A stretch of 54,047 bases of DNA from Oscillospiraceae bacterium (GTDB lineage Bacteria > Bacillota > Clostridia > Oscillospirales > CAG-272). The position numbers and the translations under genes were made by a program. The notes beneath the pieces are model-generated. The model did no database searches. It was not told where the DNA came from and saw only the letters and a list, made by a program, of their open reading frames with translations. This document shows, piece after piece, positions 1 to 6,906 of the stretch. The stretch covers positions 1 through 54,047 of the forward strand of contig SVTW01000010.1 in the NCBI GenBank assembly GCA_015063585.1, in the 5' to 3' direction. The stretch's first letter is position 1. Each line of letters begins with the position of its first letter.

Positions 1-239
1 ACACCCGTTGGGGACGCCGCACGTCACAGCCCTTCGGACTTTCGCAATGGCTTCCCGCATGGCCCTGCGCCTTCCGACTTGAAAATCTCCGTTGGCACAA
101 GGATTGGAGCTTTTTTGATGAGGGGCTGACGGAAATTGAAGGAAAGATCCAATAACCCGTGAAAATTCTCGGATCCTGATCGGAGAAGACCGGGAAGGCG
201 GGTTGTGTACTTGATATGCAACGTTCCTTCTCCACCAAC
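1..239. other. intergenic DNA without supportable gene
   Basis: An open frame on the minus strand crosses this stretch but has no ribosome site, no recognisable domain and runs into the hairpins at 240-410. I see no promoter or RNA gene. It may be the decayed flank of a gene outside the window. Confidence 0.4.
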
Positions 240-279
240 AAAAAACGCACTTTTGTCTACCGACAAAGGTGCGTTTTTT
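240..279. terminator. long bidirectional terminator-like hairpin
   Basis: Arms 240-257 and 262-279 pair over 18 bp with one G-T wobble and a 4-nt loop. One side begins with six A and the other ends with six T, so either transcript direction gives a stem followed by a U-run. It has the form of an intrinsic terminator; which gene it serves is outside the window. Confidence 0.7.
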
Positions 280-280
280 G

Positions 281-410
281 AATGATGTTTGCCTACGGCA
301 AATGATGTTGGCTCCGCCAATGATGACGGCTTCGCCTAATGATGTGTGCCTGACGGCACATTGAGGCAAACATCGCATCATTGCGACCAACGGGAGCAAC
401 ATCATTTTGA
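281..410. repeat. array of small AATGATG-spaced hairpins
   Basis: Four short hairpins (TTGCCTACGGCAA, TTGGCTCCGCCAA, GGCTTCGCC, TGTGCCTGACGGCACA) follow each other, separated by ATGATG words. The right part (AGGCAAACATC...ATCATT, then AACATCATT) is the inverted copy of the left, so the whole block can also fold back on itself. It is non-coding. There are no constant-length spacers, so it is not CRISPR. Confidence 0.6.
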
Positions 411-426
411 GCGAAGCAAAAACGTC

Positions 427-468
427 GGGGGTGAGTACCAAATGCATTTTTGCATTTGACTCACCCCC
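427..468. repeat. 3'-end palindrome family, copy 1
   Basis: Outer arms GGGGGTGAGT (427-436) and ACTCACCCCC (459-468) and inner arms CAAATGCA/TGCATTTG pair around a TTTT loop, with an AC bulge on the left arm. It lies just past the 3' end of the minus-strand lipoprotein gene. T-rich sequence lies outside it in both directions, so it can act as a terminator. Other copies are at 10026, 15420, 18000 (variant), 21167, 24525, 42573, 47149 and 51430. Confidence 0.8.
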
Positions 469-482
469 TTGTTCTCTTTTCA

Positions 483-974
483 TTAAGTTCTACAACCTAT
501 ATAAACAATGTTTTCTTTGGGGTCAGTATCTGTTTTGTAGTTTTCTCCTAAAAACTGTAGTGCAACTGAAGCCCAAGGGACATTAAGCAGAATATCTTTT
601 TCAACTACTAAAAAAATTGCCTTTCCTCCCTCAATACCACAAAGATAATTATCTATACCGTGATCGCTACTCTTGTATCCTTCTTTGCGTAAGGATATAT
701 CCGCTAAATTTAAAAAGTATTTATCTTCGTTCTTCGTAACAACCGCGAAAGCATCTGTTAGCCATTCCACCTCATAGCCATATGCACGCAATACGGTAAC
801 GAATGGTACGCAAACCTCGTCATCGATTACTTGGATCTGTGTGGTTGGGATTTCTTGGTTCAAAACAACTAATTTCCACGGCTTGTTGTTTGGTGTGTTA
901 TTTTGGCAGGAATTGAATACAATCAAAAAGCTCAAAAGAGTCAAAAATATAACTATTATAAAATTTTTCTTCAT
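483..974 (-). CDS. small lipoprotein with copper-amine-oxidase-like N domain
   Basis: 163 residues from the ATG at 974, which has GGAGGT at 982-987; an earlier in-frame start has no better site. Residues 1-22 form a lipoprotein signal peptide with a hydrophobic core and lipobox ending at Cys (FNSC). The body carries NQEIPTT...VPFVTVLRAYGYEVEW...TKNEDKYFLN, the pattern of the copper amine oxidase N-terminal-like (stalk) domain common in Firmicutes surface proteins. It is the last of the AT-rich minus-strand cassettes and follows directly on a start-less protein tail (992-1075). By position it could be a secreted immunity protein; that is inference. The domain call is moderate. Confidence 0.65.
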   Translation of the reverse strand: MKKNFIIVIFLTLLSFLIVFNSCQNNTPNNKPWKLVVLNQEIPTTQIQVIDDEVCVPFVTVLRAYGYEVEWLTDAFAVVTKNEDKYFLNLADISLRKEGYKSSDHGIDNYLCGIEGGKAIFLVVEKDILLNVPWASVALQFLGENYKTDTDPKENIVYIGCRT

Positions 975-991
975 AACACTTACCTCCATTT

Positions 992-1075
992 TTAATGTTC
1001 AGGAACACAAATATAATCGAAATATACGTTTTGATCTCCGCCCGATTTCGGGCGAGGCAACGCTTTATTAACACA
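992..1075 (-). pseudogene. orphan C-terminal tail (SGGDQNVYFDYICVP type)
   Basis: Reading the minus strand in the frame that ends at 992 gives a start-less tail containing PRPKSGGDQNVYFDYICVP and a final EH. A near-identical tail occurs at 1685-1792, and both are followed by the same GTAAGTGTTATGAAG leader. That conservation in protein frame indicates a real coding remnant, the end of a longer protein whose front is lost. It overlaps the 3' end of the next gene upstream. I do not recognise the family; a toxin tail of a Rhs-type locus is the best contextual guess. Confidence 0.5.
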
Positions 1076-1640
1076 CGTGCCACGCGCCAAGCTTTTGTTT
1101 TTCCAAACGGAGATCATACTGCTCAATTCTTGTTTGGAATTTTTCAAAATCAAGCGGGAAAAACGATATGGATAACGGTGATAGGAGTTCCTTTATTGTG
1201 GTATAGTTTTTGGTGGTCACACGAATCACAATCTGTTTTTTCGTATGAAAGGTTAATGCCAAATGTTTTCCCTCTATCGGCTCTTTCGACAAAACAATAT
1301 AGTATGCACCTATATCGGCACCATAGTTGCGTGATTTTACAAAGCTGACATATTGAATGTCCTCATAAGATAACCTAAGGATTGTTTTTTTTACAAAAAC
1401 GCTCTCGATATAATTGTTTCTGTAAAATCGCACAACAAAAACGCCACGGTATGAAAGACAAAAAGTCAAAAAGATAATTAGAAAAATCCCACCCCAAGCA
1501 ATATAAAGAGTCCAATAATATGGAAATGGGGAAAAAATGTGATAGAAAATGATAACTCCCAAACCACAAACCAATATGCAAAACATAATAATGGTGTCTA
1601 TTAAATGCGGCGGTGAAACAGGAAATACATTTCTTCTCAT
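1068..1640 (-). CDS. membrane protein with two TM helices and PH-like domain
   Basis: 190 residues. The ATG at 1640 is chosen because GGAGGGGAGAAG lies just upstream (1645-1656); a longer TTG start would lie inside that site. Residues about 14-65 hold two hydrophobic helices (IIMFCILVCGLGVIIFY and YIAWGGIFLIIFLTF). The remainder (YRGVFVVRFYRNNYIESVFVKKTILRLSYEDIQYVSF) has the strand pattern of small bacterial PH-like domains. Ends with GAWHVC. It interrupts the tail-plus-lipoprotein unit repeated on either side, so it looks like a separately inserted cassette. A self-immunity role in a polymorphic-toxin locus is plausible but not shown. Confidence 0.6.
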   Translation of the reverse strand: MRRNVFPVSPPHLIDTIIMFCILVCGLGVIIFYHIFSPFPYYWTLYIAWGGIFLIIFLTFCLSYRGVFVVRFYRNNYIESVFVKKTILRLSYEDIQYVSFVKSRNYGADIGAYYIVLSKEPIEGKHLALTFHTKKQIVIRVTTKNYTTIKELLSPLSISFFPLDFEKFQTRIEQYDLRLEKQKLGAWHVC

Positions 1641-1684
1641 TTTACTTCTCCCCTCCAACTATTATAAAATTTTCTTCATAACAC

Positions 1685-1792
1685 TTACCTCTGTTTCGTC
1701 AAATAAGCCGGAACGCAAACATAGTCAAAATACACATTCTGATCCCCGCCCGAGGGCGGGGGCGCAGGGACACGGAAAACTGTCACCGATGT
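1685..1792 (-). pseudogene. orphan C-terminal tail with PPPSGG linker
   Basis: A 35-codon open stretch without start reads TVFRVPAPPPSGGDQNVYF and then DYVCVPAYLTKQR-stop. It is homologous to the tail at 992-1075, and its PPPSGG linker also matches the fragment at 2208-2470. After the stop comes a ribosome site and ATGAAGAAAATTTTATAA, a lipoprotein start that dies after five codons. So this is a broken second copy of the tail-plus-lipoprotein unit. Confidence 0.55.
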
Positions 1793-1818
1793 TCACAGAG
1801 AAAACCAGCACTCACGCT

Positions 1819-2193
1819 TTATTTCTTACGAAATAAATTATTACGTTCAGAAGCAATAAACACTGGAACACCAATCCCTATCAATTGGAGTCCAATAATT
1901 TCCGAACGATAAGAATCCAAAATATTCATTGCGTTAAAAACAAAAACACTAACAAATAAAAGGAAGTACAGAATAATGTTAACATAGTAAAACCAATATA
2001 GCATTTCCGACTTTGGAATCACATCAGAAAAGCGTCGATAGAAGAGCCAATCAACAAAACTTTGCCCCTTTTTTCTATCTTCTCTGTGCCGATTTTTTTT
2101 GATTTTTGAACAAATGTAAAGAGCTAATGCTCCTCGAATCAGAAAAAACAAAAGAAGAAACTGTAATGTAATTGCAAATATAGTAATTAGCAT
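1819..2193 (-). CDS. small integral membrane protein
   Basis: 124 residues from the ATG at 2193, preceded by GGGAGGGGG. It has an N-terminal hydrophobic helix (residues about 1-25), a basic loop (KIKKNRHREDRKKG), two further helices around residues 67-90 (YYVNIILYFLLFVSVFVF) and 98-112, and a basic tail. I do not recognise the family. It directly follows the orphan fragment ending at 2208 with 14 nt between them, the layout expected of a toxin tail and its immunity partner. AT-rich codon use differs from the mid-GC genes to the right. Confidence 0.6.
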   Translation of the reverse strand: MLITIFAITLQFLLLFFLIRGALALYICSKIKKNRHREDRKKGQSFVDWLFYRRFSDVIPKSEMLYWFYYVNIILYFLLFVSVFVFNAMNILDSYRSEIIGLQLIGIGVPVFIASERNNLFRKK

Positions 2194-2207
2194 GCAGAGC
2201 CCCCTCC

Positions 2208-2470
2208 CTAATTATAAATAGCATCATAAATAGCATCATTAACATCTGCGGCTGCGTCTGTAAATAGTGCCTTATAGTATATCGTTTTGGTTTGAGAATA
2301 ATAGTACTTTACTGCCTTTTTTAAAGACTTTCTACCAAGATTTTTGGTGAGTTGTCGCCCCAAGAACCAAGGCTGTAGGCAATTTACTGCAATCGGCTTG
2401 TCCGTGCGGTGTCCACCCCCACCCGAGGGCGGGGGCGAGGACACAGAGAAGTAACTGCCCTTTGTAATCT
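2208..2470 (-). pseudogene. orphan tail with SPPPSGGGG linker
   Basis: A start-less reading frame on the minus strand runs through FSVSSPPPSGGGGHRTDKPI and on to a C-terminal region ending DVNDAIYDAIYN. The linker matches that of the 1685-1792 fragment, but the sequence after it is unrelated, which is how exchanged C-terminal modules behave. The tail is basic (RKSLKKAVKYYYSQTK). It sits between two small membrane-protein genes. Function unknown. Confidence 0.5.
2409..2444. repeat. GC-rich palindrome in AT-rich island
   Basis: Arms GTGTCC/GGACAC enclose a second stem CCCCACCC-GAGG-GCGGGG. Related GC-rich palindromes lie at 1744-1761 and about 1038-1052. All three fall inside the protein linker SGG/PPPSGG, so the same DNA is both a hairpin and a conserved linker, a possible recombination point between cassettes. 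Confidence 0.6.
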
Positions 2471-2935
2471 TTAAAAAATTAGCAAAATAAGAAAAAGAAT
2501 AATCCAAAATCTTCTTTTCCAACTTTTATATGCAATCGCACGGGCATTTTCATAGAAACTCTCATCATTGTCTGGTGGAACTTCTCTCCAAGCATTGGAT
2601 GATAATATAAACGCATTTACAGCTCGAAGAAATAACCATGCAAAAAGGCAAACAGAAATCCAAACAAAAATCCCGACAATTTCTGTTTTTTTAGTCGGAA
2701 CAATATAAGCGCATAGTGCAGCCATATACCACGAAACCAAAGAAATCAAGAAATAATACATTGTCGGAACTTCGTGATATTTTTGTGGCACTTGAATTTT
2801 TCGTCCACAAACCGAACATTGTCCTATATCGGTTTTCTTATCATAAAGTGAGTGCATGCGAAAGAAAAAATCCCAAAAGCGTCCGAGTCGAGTAGTCTTT
2901 TTACTTGGAGTTTGAAATTCACAAATGTTTTGCAT
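2471..2935 (-). CDS. membrane protein with zinc-binding CxxC and TM helices
   Basis: 154 residues from the ATG at 2935, with AAGGAGGA just upstream. Residues about 39-46 carry a single CSVCGRK knuckle, as in half a zinc ribbon. Two helices follow (MYYFLISLVSWYMAALCAYIV and IVGIFVWISVCLFAWLFL), and a third hydrophobic stretch closes the protein (FWIILFLILLIF). Family not recognised. It follows the Rhs remnant and orphan tail at 2947-3326 by 11 nt, the position an immunity gene would take. Confidence 0.6.
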   Translation of the reverse strand: MQNICEFQTPSKKTTRLGRFWDFFFRMHSLYDKKTDIGQCSVCGRKIQVPQKYHEVPTMYYFLISLVSWYMAALCAYIVPTKKTEIVGIFVWISVCLFAWLFLRAVNAFILSSNAWREVPPDNDESFYENARAIAYKSWKRRFWIILFLILLIF

Positions 2936-2946
2936 ACGAATCCTCC

Positions 2947-3252
2947 TTAATAAAGCTGTTTTTCAACATATGTAGTAACATAGAACTCTGCATCATATTC
3001 TCGTAGCATCCAAAGCTCTTCTCCCCTTCTGACATCCCACCATATATAATAACTAGTGGTAGTATACTCTGTGCGCATACATATATCATCCGCCCTCTTC
3101 AATCGGTAAAAAGTTTCTGTCACTTTATACTGATCATAGTCTTTGGGAACAATAGGATACTTTTCATGAAAAATATTAGTCGAAATATCCCATATTTGAG
3201 TTGGTAAGTCGATTACATCTAAAATAATGCCTAAAGGAGTACAGGAAATGCA
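2947..3252 (-). pseudogene. start-less 101-codon fragment after Rhs remnant
   Basis: The frame is open from just after a stop at 3253-3255 to the stop at 2947 but has no initiation codon. It begins CISCTPLGIILDVIDLPTQI and ends VEKQLY. The first part resembles the Cys...IDLP segment of YceK/YidQ-like small lipoproteins; the rest is Tyr/Trp/Glu rich (TSYYIWWDVRRGEELWMLRE). Either a lipoprotein lost its signal peptide, or this is a toxin tail cut from the Rhs frame that ends at 3231. The open frame and coherent composition argue for former coding. Confidence 0.5.
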
Positions 3253-3326
3253 TTATAGGTGATATTGGATCCGTTAAATTGTGTAAGCTGATCGCCCCAA
3301 GAGCTGACCTCCACTGGCGACAGCTC
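3231..3326 (-). pseudogene. Rhs/YD-repeat protein remnant
   Basis: Thirty-one codons in a frame overlapping the preceding fragment read SSWGDQLTQFNGSNITYNA before a stop. WGDxLTxFNGxxITY is the recurrent repeat motif of Rhs/YD-repeat proteins (typically followed by D-x-x-GNP), so I take this as the surviving scrap of an Rhs core close to its variable C-terminus. The usual GNP continuation is missing and the frame shifts, so it is dead. It is the main evidence that the 480-4200 island was a polymorphic-toxin locus. Confidence 0.6.
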
Positions 3327-3365
3327 TTAGGGCTTGTGTGTTGGGTCTAGTATGGGAATGTGTAC

Positions 3366-3794
3366 TCAACGATCCTTTTTGCCAAAAGCAACAAACCCGA
3401 GCAACAATATGCAGTAAAATCCGCGAATCGCTAACCCGAGATGGTTCAGAGTAAATAAAGGATCATCGGAATACAGCATCCAAAAGCATACATAGATCGA
3501 AAAGGACAGGTCTGCTCCCGCGGTCACAAAAAACGGAACACTGGTTTTATTTTTTAGAAGAACAACAAACGAAGCAATCAGTGAAATCAGAATTACAACA
3601 AACCAAATAACAAATAGAATCTTTATGGTGGGGGACCCGATTAAATTTGCCAGAATCAGGGATTGTGTCAATGAGCTGATTCCCAAAAACGGATATGCAG
3701 GAATTTGAAAAAGCCAAAGGAAAGCACCTAAAAAAGTTAACGCAACGTAAAGTGCAAAAAAAGTTTTTATTTTCTTCAAAACAATTCTACCCAA
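3366..3794 (-). CDS. four-helix membrane protein, function unknown
   Basis: Up to 142 residues. Four hydrophobic segments lie at about 9-30, 38-50/57-80, 86-107 and 122-137. The start is uncertain: the first TTG (3794) overlaps an AGGAAAGG site too closely, while a TTG at 3779 is better spaced, so the true protein may be five residues shorter. No family recognised. It follows another membrane protein (3824-4183) in the same orientation, about 30 nt away. Confidence 0.5.
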   Translation of the reverse strand: MGRIVLKKIKTFFALYVALTFLGAFLWLFQIPAYPFLGISSLTQSLILANLIGSPTIKILFVIWFVVILISLIASFVVLLKNKTSVPFFVTAGADLSFSIYVCFWMLYSDDPLFTLNHLGLAIRGFYCILLLGFVAFGKKDR

Positions 3795-3823
3795 ACCTTT
3801 CCTAATTTTTTAATATAGTTACT

Positions 3824-4183
3824 TTAAAATTTTAAAAGAATCCATAACAAAAGGTTTAAAACAAAAATTACAACGTTCATCAAAAAGCCACCCATAAATG
3901 TTATGAATTTAGGTTTTATGTGCCTCTCTTTTATCAGAATTGAATAGTTGCAACAATACGCAATAATGGAAGCACCTAATAAAAGCAACGGTAAATACGT
4001 CATTAGATAATCAGCGGGACGGTCTATTTTTTTTGAATGTTCACCCAACCAACAAAAAATGTTAAAGAAGGTTCCCACCCCGCCGGCAAAAAGAAAATCC
4101 CAATATGCTTCCCTTAAAGTCCTTTTGAAAAAAAGCCTTGGTTGAGTCATTTCTCGTCTGTAATTAGTTGTTTTCAAACTCAT
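3824..4183 (-). CDS. three-helix membrane protein, function unknown
   Basis: 119 residues from the ATG at 4183, preceded by GGGGAGGA at good spacing. A basic N-terminus (RLFFKRTLREAYWDF) is followed by hydrophobic stretches at about 29-47, 61-83 and 95-117. No domain recognised. It is the first gene of the AT-rich minus-strand island next to the IS3 remnant. Its composition matches the island rather than the operon to its right. Confidence 0.6.
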   Translation of the reverse strand: MSLKTTNYRREMTQPRLFFKRTLREAYWDFLFAGGVGTFFNIFCWLGEHSKKIDRPADYLMTYLPLLLLGASIIAYCCNYSILIKERHIKPKFITFMGGFLMNVVIFVLNLLLWILLKF

Positions 4184-4319
4184 GTTGAATTTCCTCCCCT
4201 ATAAGATGGATTGGTTGAAAAAACATAAGATAGCAAAATGTCAACCATATGCATTAAACTATCCTGCATAGAAACATCCGAAATCGTAGGAAACGACGTC
4301 TATGCTTCGTCTTTTCTTA

Positions 4320-4370
4320 CGATTTTTCGGTTTGGAGGGGAGCGTAGCGGAACGGAAAACCGAAAAATCG
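4320..4370. repeat. 14-bp inverted repeat hairpin
   Basis: CGATTTTTCGGTTT at 4320-4333 is exactly complementary to 4357-4370, with a 23-nt loop. It lies in the gap between the membrane-protein island and the IS3 remnant. Possibly a terminator or an insertion-element end; neither can be decided from sequence alone. Confidence 0.55.
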
Positions 4371-4389
4371 CGCCGCCGCTTTGAGGGGC

Positions 4390-4560
4390 TTACTGCGAGT
4401 TTGCGTGACGGTATGCCACGGGACTCATATAACCCAAGGTACTATGCAGACGTTTTCTGTTATAGAAAAGCTCTATGTAGCGGTACAGATCCGTCTTTCC
4501 ATCTTCTATTGTAGCATGTTTTCTCCGAAATGTCAATTCTTTTTGAGCGTAGCAAAAAAG
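4390..4560 (-). mobile_element. IS3-family transposase OrfB remnant (3' end only)
   Basis: The minus strand encodes about 55 residues matching the end of IS3-family OrfB transposases: KELTFRRKHATIED, then RYIELFYNRKRLHSTLGYMS and a PVAYR end. The catalytic DDE core and terminal repeats are absent, and upstream sequence in the frame is unrelated. It is a dead fragment marking the edge of the Rhs-like island, and indicates past insertion or rearrangement there. Confidence 0.8.
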
Positions 4561-4598
4561 CTTTCCACGCAAGAATTTTTGAATCTTTGTTTTTGTAC

Positions 4599-4627
4599 TT
4601 GACATTGCTTGATCGGTGTAGTAAAAT
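4599..4627 (+). promoter_or_regulatory. sigma-A promoter of the TetR redox operon
   Basis: TTGACA (4599-4604), 17-bp spacer, TAAAAT (4622-4627), about 35 nt before the first start codon. It is the only strong promoter seen before the seven-gene operon ending at 9889. Confidence 0.8.
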
Positions 4628-4633
4628 ATTAAA

Positions 4634-4645
4634 TGAACAGGTTCA
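4634..4645 (+). promoter_or_regulatory. candidate TetR operator TGAACAGGTTCA
   Basis: TGAAC-AG-GTTCA is a dyad with exact 5-bp arms placed at the expected transcription start, 6 bp after the -10 box. The second gene of the operon encodes a TetR-type repressor, so negative autoregulation is a direct hypothesis. The match is short; confidence is moderate. Confidence 0.5.
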
Positions 4646-4663
4646 CAAACGGAGGGCTTGCGA

Positions 4664-5416
4664 TTGAAACGATTGAAACATAAAAAAATTATAATATGGA
4701 TCACGGCGGTCTCCTTGCTGTTGGCTTTGACCGTTGGCGGCTGCGCTTTCTACGTTTCGGATTATTACCGCGCGGATCTTGCCGCAATCGAAGCCTTTTC
4801 CGAGGGCGTCGATCCGGTTACAAAAACGCTCCTATCGGACGGAATGGTTGCATACGGCGAGCCGGATTTTGACGTTGGGTTCATCTTCTATCCCGGCGGA
4901 AAGGTGGAATACACGGCATACGAGCCCTTGATGCGTCAGCTTGCGGCGCGCGGGGTACTGTGCGTCTTAATTGAGATGCCATTCAACCTCGCCGTCCTGG
5001 ATATGAATGCCGCTGACGGCGTGTGCGCGCGATACCCTGACGTGGACAGATGGTATATCGGCGGGCACTCGCTCGGCGGCTCGATGGCGGCGTCCTATCT
5101 TGCCAAGCACGCCGAGGATTTCGACGGTATTGTTTTGCTCGGCGCGTATTCCACTGCCGATCTTTCCGCCAAGCCGCTTCGCGCGCTCTCGCTTTACGGG
5201 AGCGAGGATACGGTGATGAACCGAGAAAAATATGAGCGATATCGCAAAAATCTGCCGCTTGATTTGACCGAGGCGGAGATCGAGGGCGGCTGCCACGCGT
5301 ATTTCGGAATGTACGGCAAGCAGGCGGGCGACGGAACCCCTACGCTTACCGCTGCGGAACAGATCTGCCGGACGGCGGAATATATTTTACGTTTTGTTGC
5401 GAAAGGAGAGGACTAA
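4664..5416 (+). CDS. membrane-anchored alpha/beta hydrolase
   Basis: About 250 residues. The TTG at 4664 is 7 nt after GGAGGG (4651-4656); the TTG at 4658 is too close. A single N-terminal helix (IIIWITAVSLLLALTVGGC) anchors it, possibly as a lipoprotein through the Cys. The hydrolase body has GHSLGG with the nucleophile Ser near residue 136, an acid in GSEDTVMN near 182 and the His in GGCHAYFG near 211, giving a complete Ser-Asp-His triad of the alpha/beta hydrolase fold (family 5-like). First gene of the TetR operon. The next gene starts at the base after its stop. The substrate is unknown; an ester or lipid processed outside the membrane would fit the later redox genes. Confidence 0.8.
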   Translation: MKRLKHKKIIIWITAVSLLLALTVGGCAFYVSDYYRADLAAIEAFSEGVDPVTKTLLSDGMVAYGEPDFDVGFIFYPGGKVEYTAYEPLMRQLAARGVLCVLIEMPFNLAVLDMNAADGVCARYPDVDRWYIGGHSLGGSMAASYLAKHAEDFDGIVLLGAYSTADLSAKPLRALSLYGSEDTVMNREKYERYRKNLPLDLTEAEIEGGCHAYFGMYGKQAGDGTPTLTAAEQICRTAEYILRFVAKGED

Positions 5417-5923
5417 GTGCCGAAGATCATTGAAAACGTGCGCGAGCAATTATTGGCGGAAGCCAAAAAACAGATTTTGGAACGCGGTTATGCCGATACC
5501 ACGATCCGCTCGGTTTCGAGCGCGTGCGGTCTGGGGATCGGCACGGTATATAACTACTTCAAATCGAAGGAGCTTCTGATCGCAACGGTTGTATATGAGG
5601 ATTGGAAAAAATATTTGTACGAAATGCATCGTCTACCCTGTCATGAGCCCCGCGTGCTTTTGAAGGGGATTTATGACGCGCTGATTCGCTTTGCAGCGGA
5701 AAACGAAAAGCTCTTTTCCGACTCCGATGCGGCAAAGCACGCGTCGGTTGGCTCGTCCAAGCGTCACAAAATGCTGCGAGGGCAGATCGCGGGCTTTATC
5801 GTTCCCATTTGTGAGAGCACTTTTTGCGCGGAATTTGTTGCGGAATCGCTCATCTGTTGGTCAATGGAGAATGCCGATTTCGAAACCGTATACCCCCTGC
5901 TTGAAAAATTAATTCATAAATAA
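5417..5923 (+). CDS. TetR/AcrR family regulator
   Basis: 168 residues, GTG start directly after the stop of the hydrolase, with AAAGGAGAGG inside the end of that gene. Residues about 8-52 form the TetR helix-turn-helix: AKKQILERGYADTTIRSVSS followed by GLGIGTVYNYFKSKELL. The rest is a helical ligand-binding domain with scattered Cys residues. It probably represses its own operon through the dyad at 4634. The inducer is unknown but is likely a substrate of the downstream enzymes. Slightly shorter than the usual 190-200 residues. Confidence 0.9.
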   Translation: MPKIIENVREQLLAEAKKQILERGYADTTIRSVSSACGLGIGTVYNYFKSKELLIATVVYEDWKKYLYEMHRLPCHEPRVLLKGIYDALIRFAAENEKLFSDSDAAKHASVGSSKRHKMLRGQIAGFIVPICESTFCAEFVAESLICWSMENADFETVYPLLEKLIHK

Positions 5924-5951
5924 AATATAAAAATAAAAAGGAGAAAATCCA

Positions 5952-6878
5952 ATGAGCAGCTTTGAAAATCTTCGTGTCGTGGATAACTTCTATCAGACCT
6001 CTCTGTTTTTCCCGATGCCCACCGTTATCATCTCCACACTCTGTGAAGACGGTAAAACGAACCTTGGTCCCTATTCCTTGGTTCAGCCTTATTACGTAGC
6101 CGGAAAGGATTATTACGCAATGCTTCTGTGTTGCCGTAACTCGTCCAACACCGCGCAGAACATTCTTCGCAACGGCAAATGCACCCTCAACTTTATCGAC
6201 GATAAGCCCGCTACCTTTCAGGAAGCCGTTAAGCTTTCGTGGCCGGGCGACAAGCCGGAGGAAAAGATGCCCAAGTGCAAATTCAAGCTTGAGAAGAGCA
6301 TGATTGAGGAAGAAACGGGCGAGGCACGTCCCATGGTGCTCACCGATGCGATTGAGGCAATCGAATGCACGTGGATGCGCGAGCTGGACGGCGCGGACAA
6401 GGACGCGGCGGGTGAATTGAACGGGTATGAGCCTCCCTACCATGATTTCAATGGAATCACCTCCAAATTCGGCGCGCACTTTATCCTTCGCGTGGACAAG
6501 ATCCTCATGAAAAAGAAATACAGCGACGCGATCATCAACGGAGTCAGGGCAAAGGACTTCCCCGCGCTTCCCGTTGACTACGGCTACCGTGATTCCAAGA
6601 ACTTCTGGTTCCACAGAAAAACCAGAATGAGAGCCGAGCTTCTTCAAGTGCGTCAGGCGAGCCTTGCGTCTGTCCGCTATGCGGCAGACCGCGTGGACGA
6701 TACCGTAAAATTTACCGATGAGGCGCTGATGACCATTCTCGGCGTTCCGAGAATATTTCTTTCGGTCGTGCTCAAGGGCTGCGTGGCATGGGCAAAGGAA
6801 AACGGCGTAACGCTTGTTACCGCCGAGCATATGCAGATCATAAACGACAAGCGTTCCAAAGAAAAAAACAAAAAATAA
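5952..6878 (+). CDS. flavin-reductase-like protein with PCP_red-like C-terminus
   Basis: 308 residues, AAGGAG then ATG. Residues about 15-190 look like an FMN-binding split barrel of the flavin reductase/DIM6-NTAB kind (PMPTVIISTLCEDGKTNLGP, YAMLLCCRNSSNTAQNILRN). A charged linker leads to a last segment (about 253-300: FTDEALMTILGVPRIFLSVV, WAKENGVTLVTAEHM) that resembles the small helical domain found at the end of light-independent protochlorophyllide reductase B subunits and some other reductases. This domain pairing is unusual. Likely a flavoprotein reductase or oxygenase partner; substrate unknown. Third gene of the TetR operon, 28 nt from the next. Confidence 0.65.
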   Translation: MSSFENLRVVDNFYQTSLFFPMPTVIISTLCEDGKTNLGPYSLVQPYYVAGKDYYAMLLCCRNSSNTAQNILRNGKCTLNFIDDKPATFQEAVKLSWPGDKPEEKMPKCKFKLEKSMIEEETGEARPMVLTDAIEAIECTWMRELDGADKDAAGELNGYEPPYHDFNGITSKFGAHFILRVDKILMKKKYSDAIINGVRAKDFPALPVDYGYRDSKNFWFHRKTRMRAELLQVRQASLASVRYAADRVDDTVKFTDEALMTILGVPRIFLSVVLKGCVAWAKENGVTLVTAEHMQIINDKRSKEKNKK

Positions 6879-6906
6879 AACGACAAAAATAAAGGAGACA
6901 GAAAAA

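Noticed and set aside
24-320. 98-codon open frame on the minus strand at the left edge
   Set aside because: No ribosome site, crosses the terminator hairpin at 240-279, and no coherent domain.
281-410. Possible CRISPR-like repeats
   Set aside because: Units are under 20 bp, unequal, with no spacers and no cas genes in the window.
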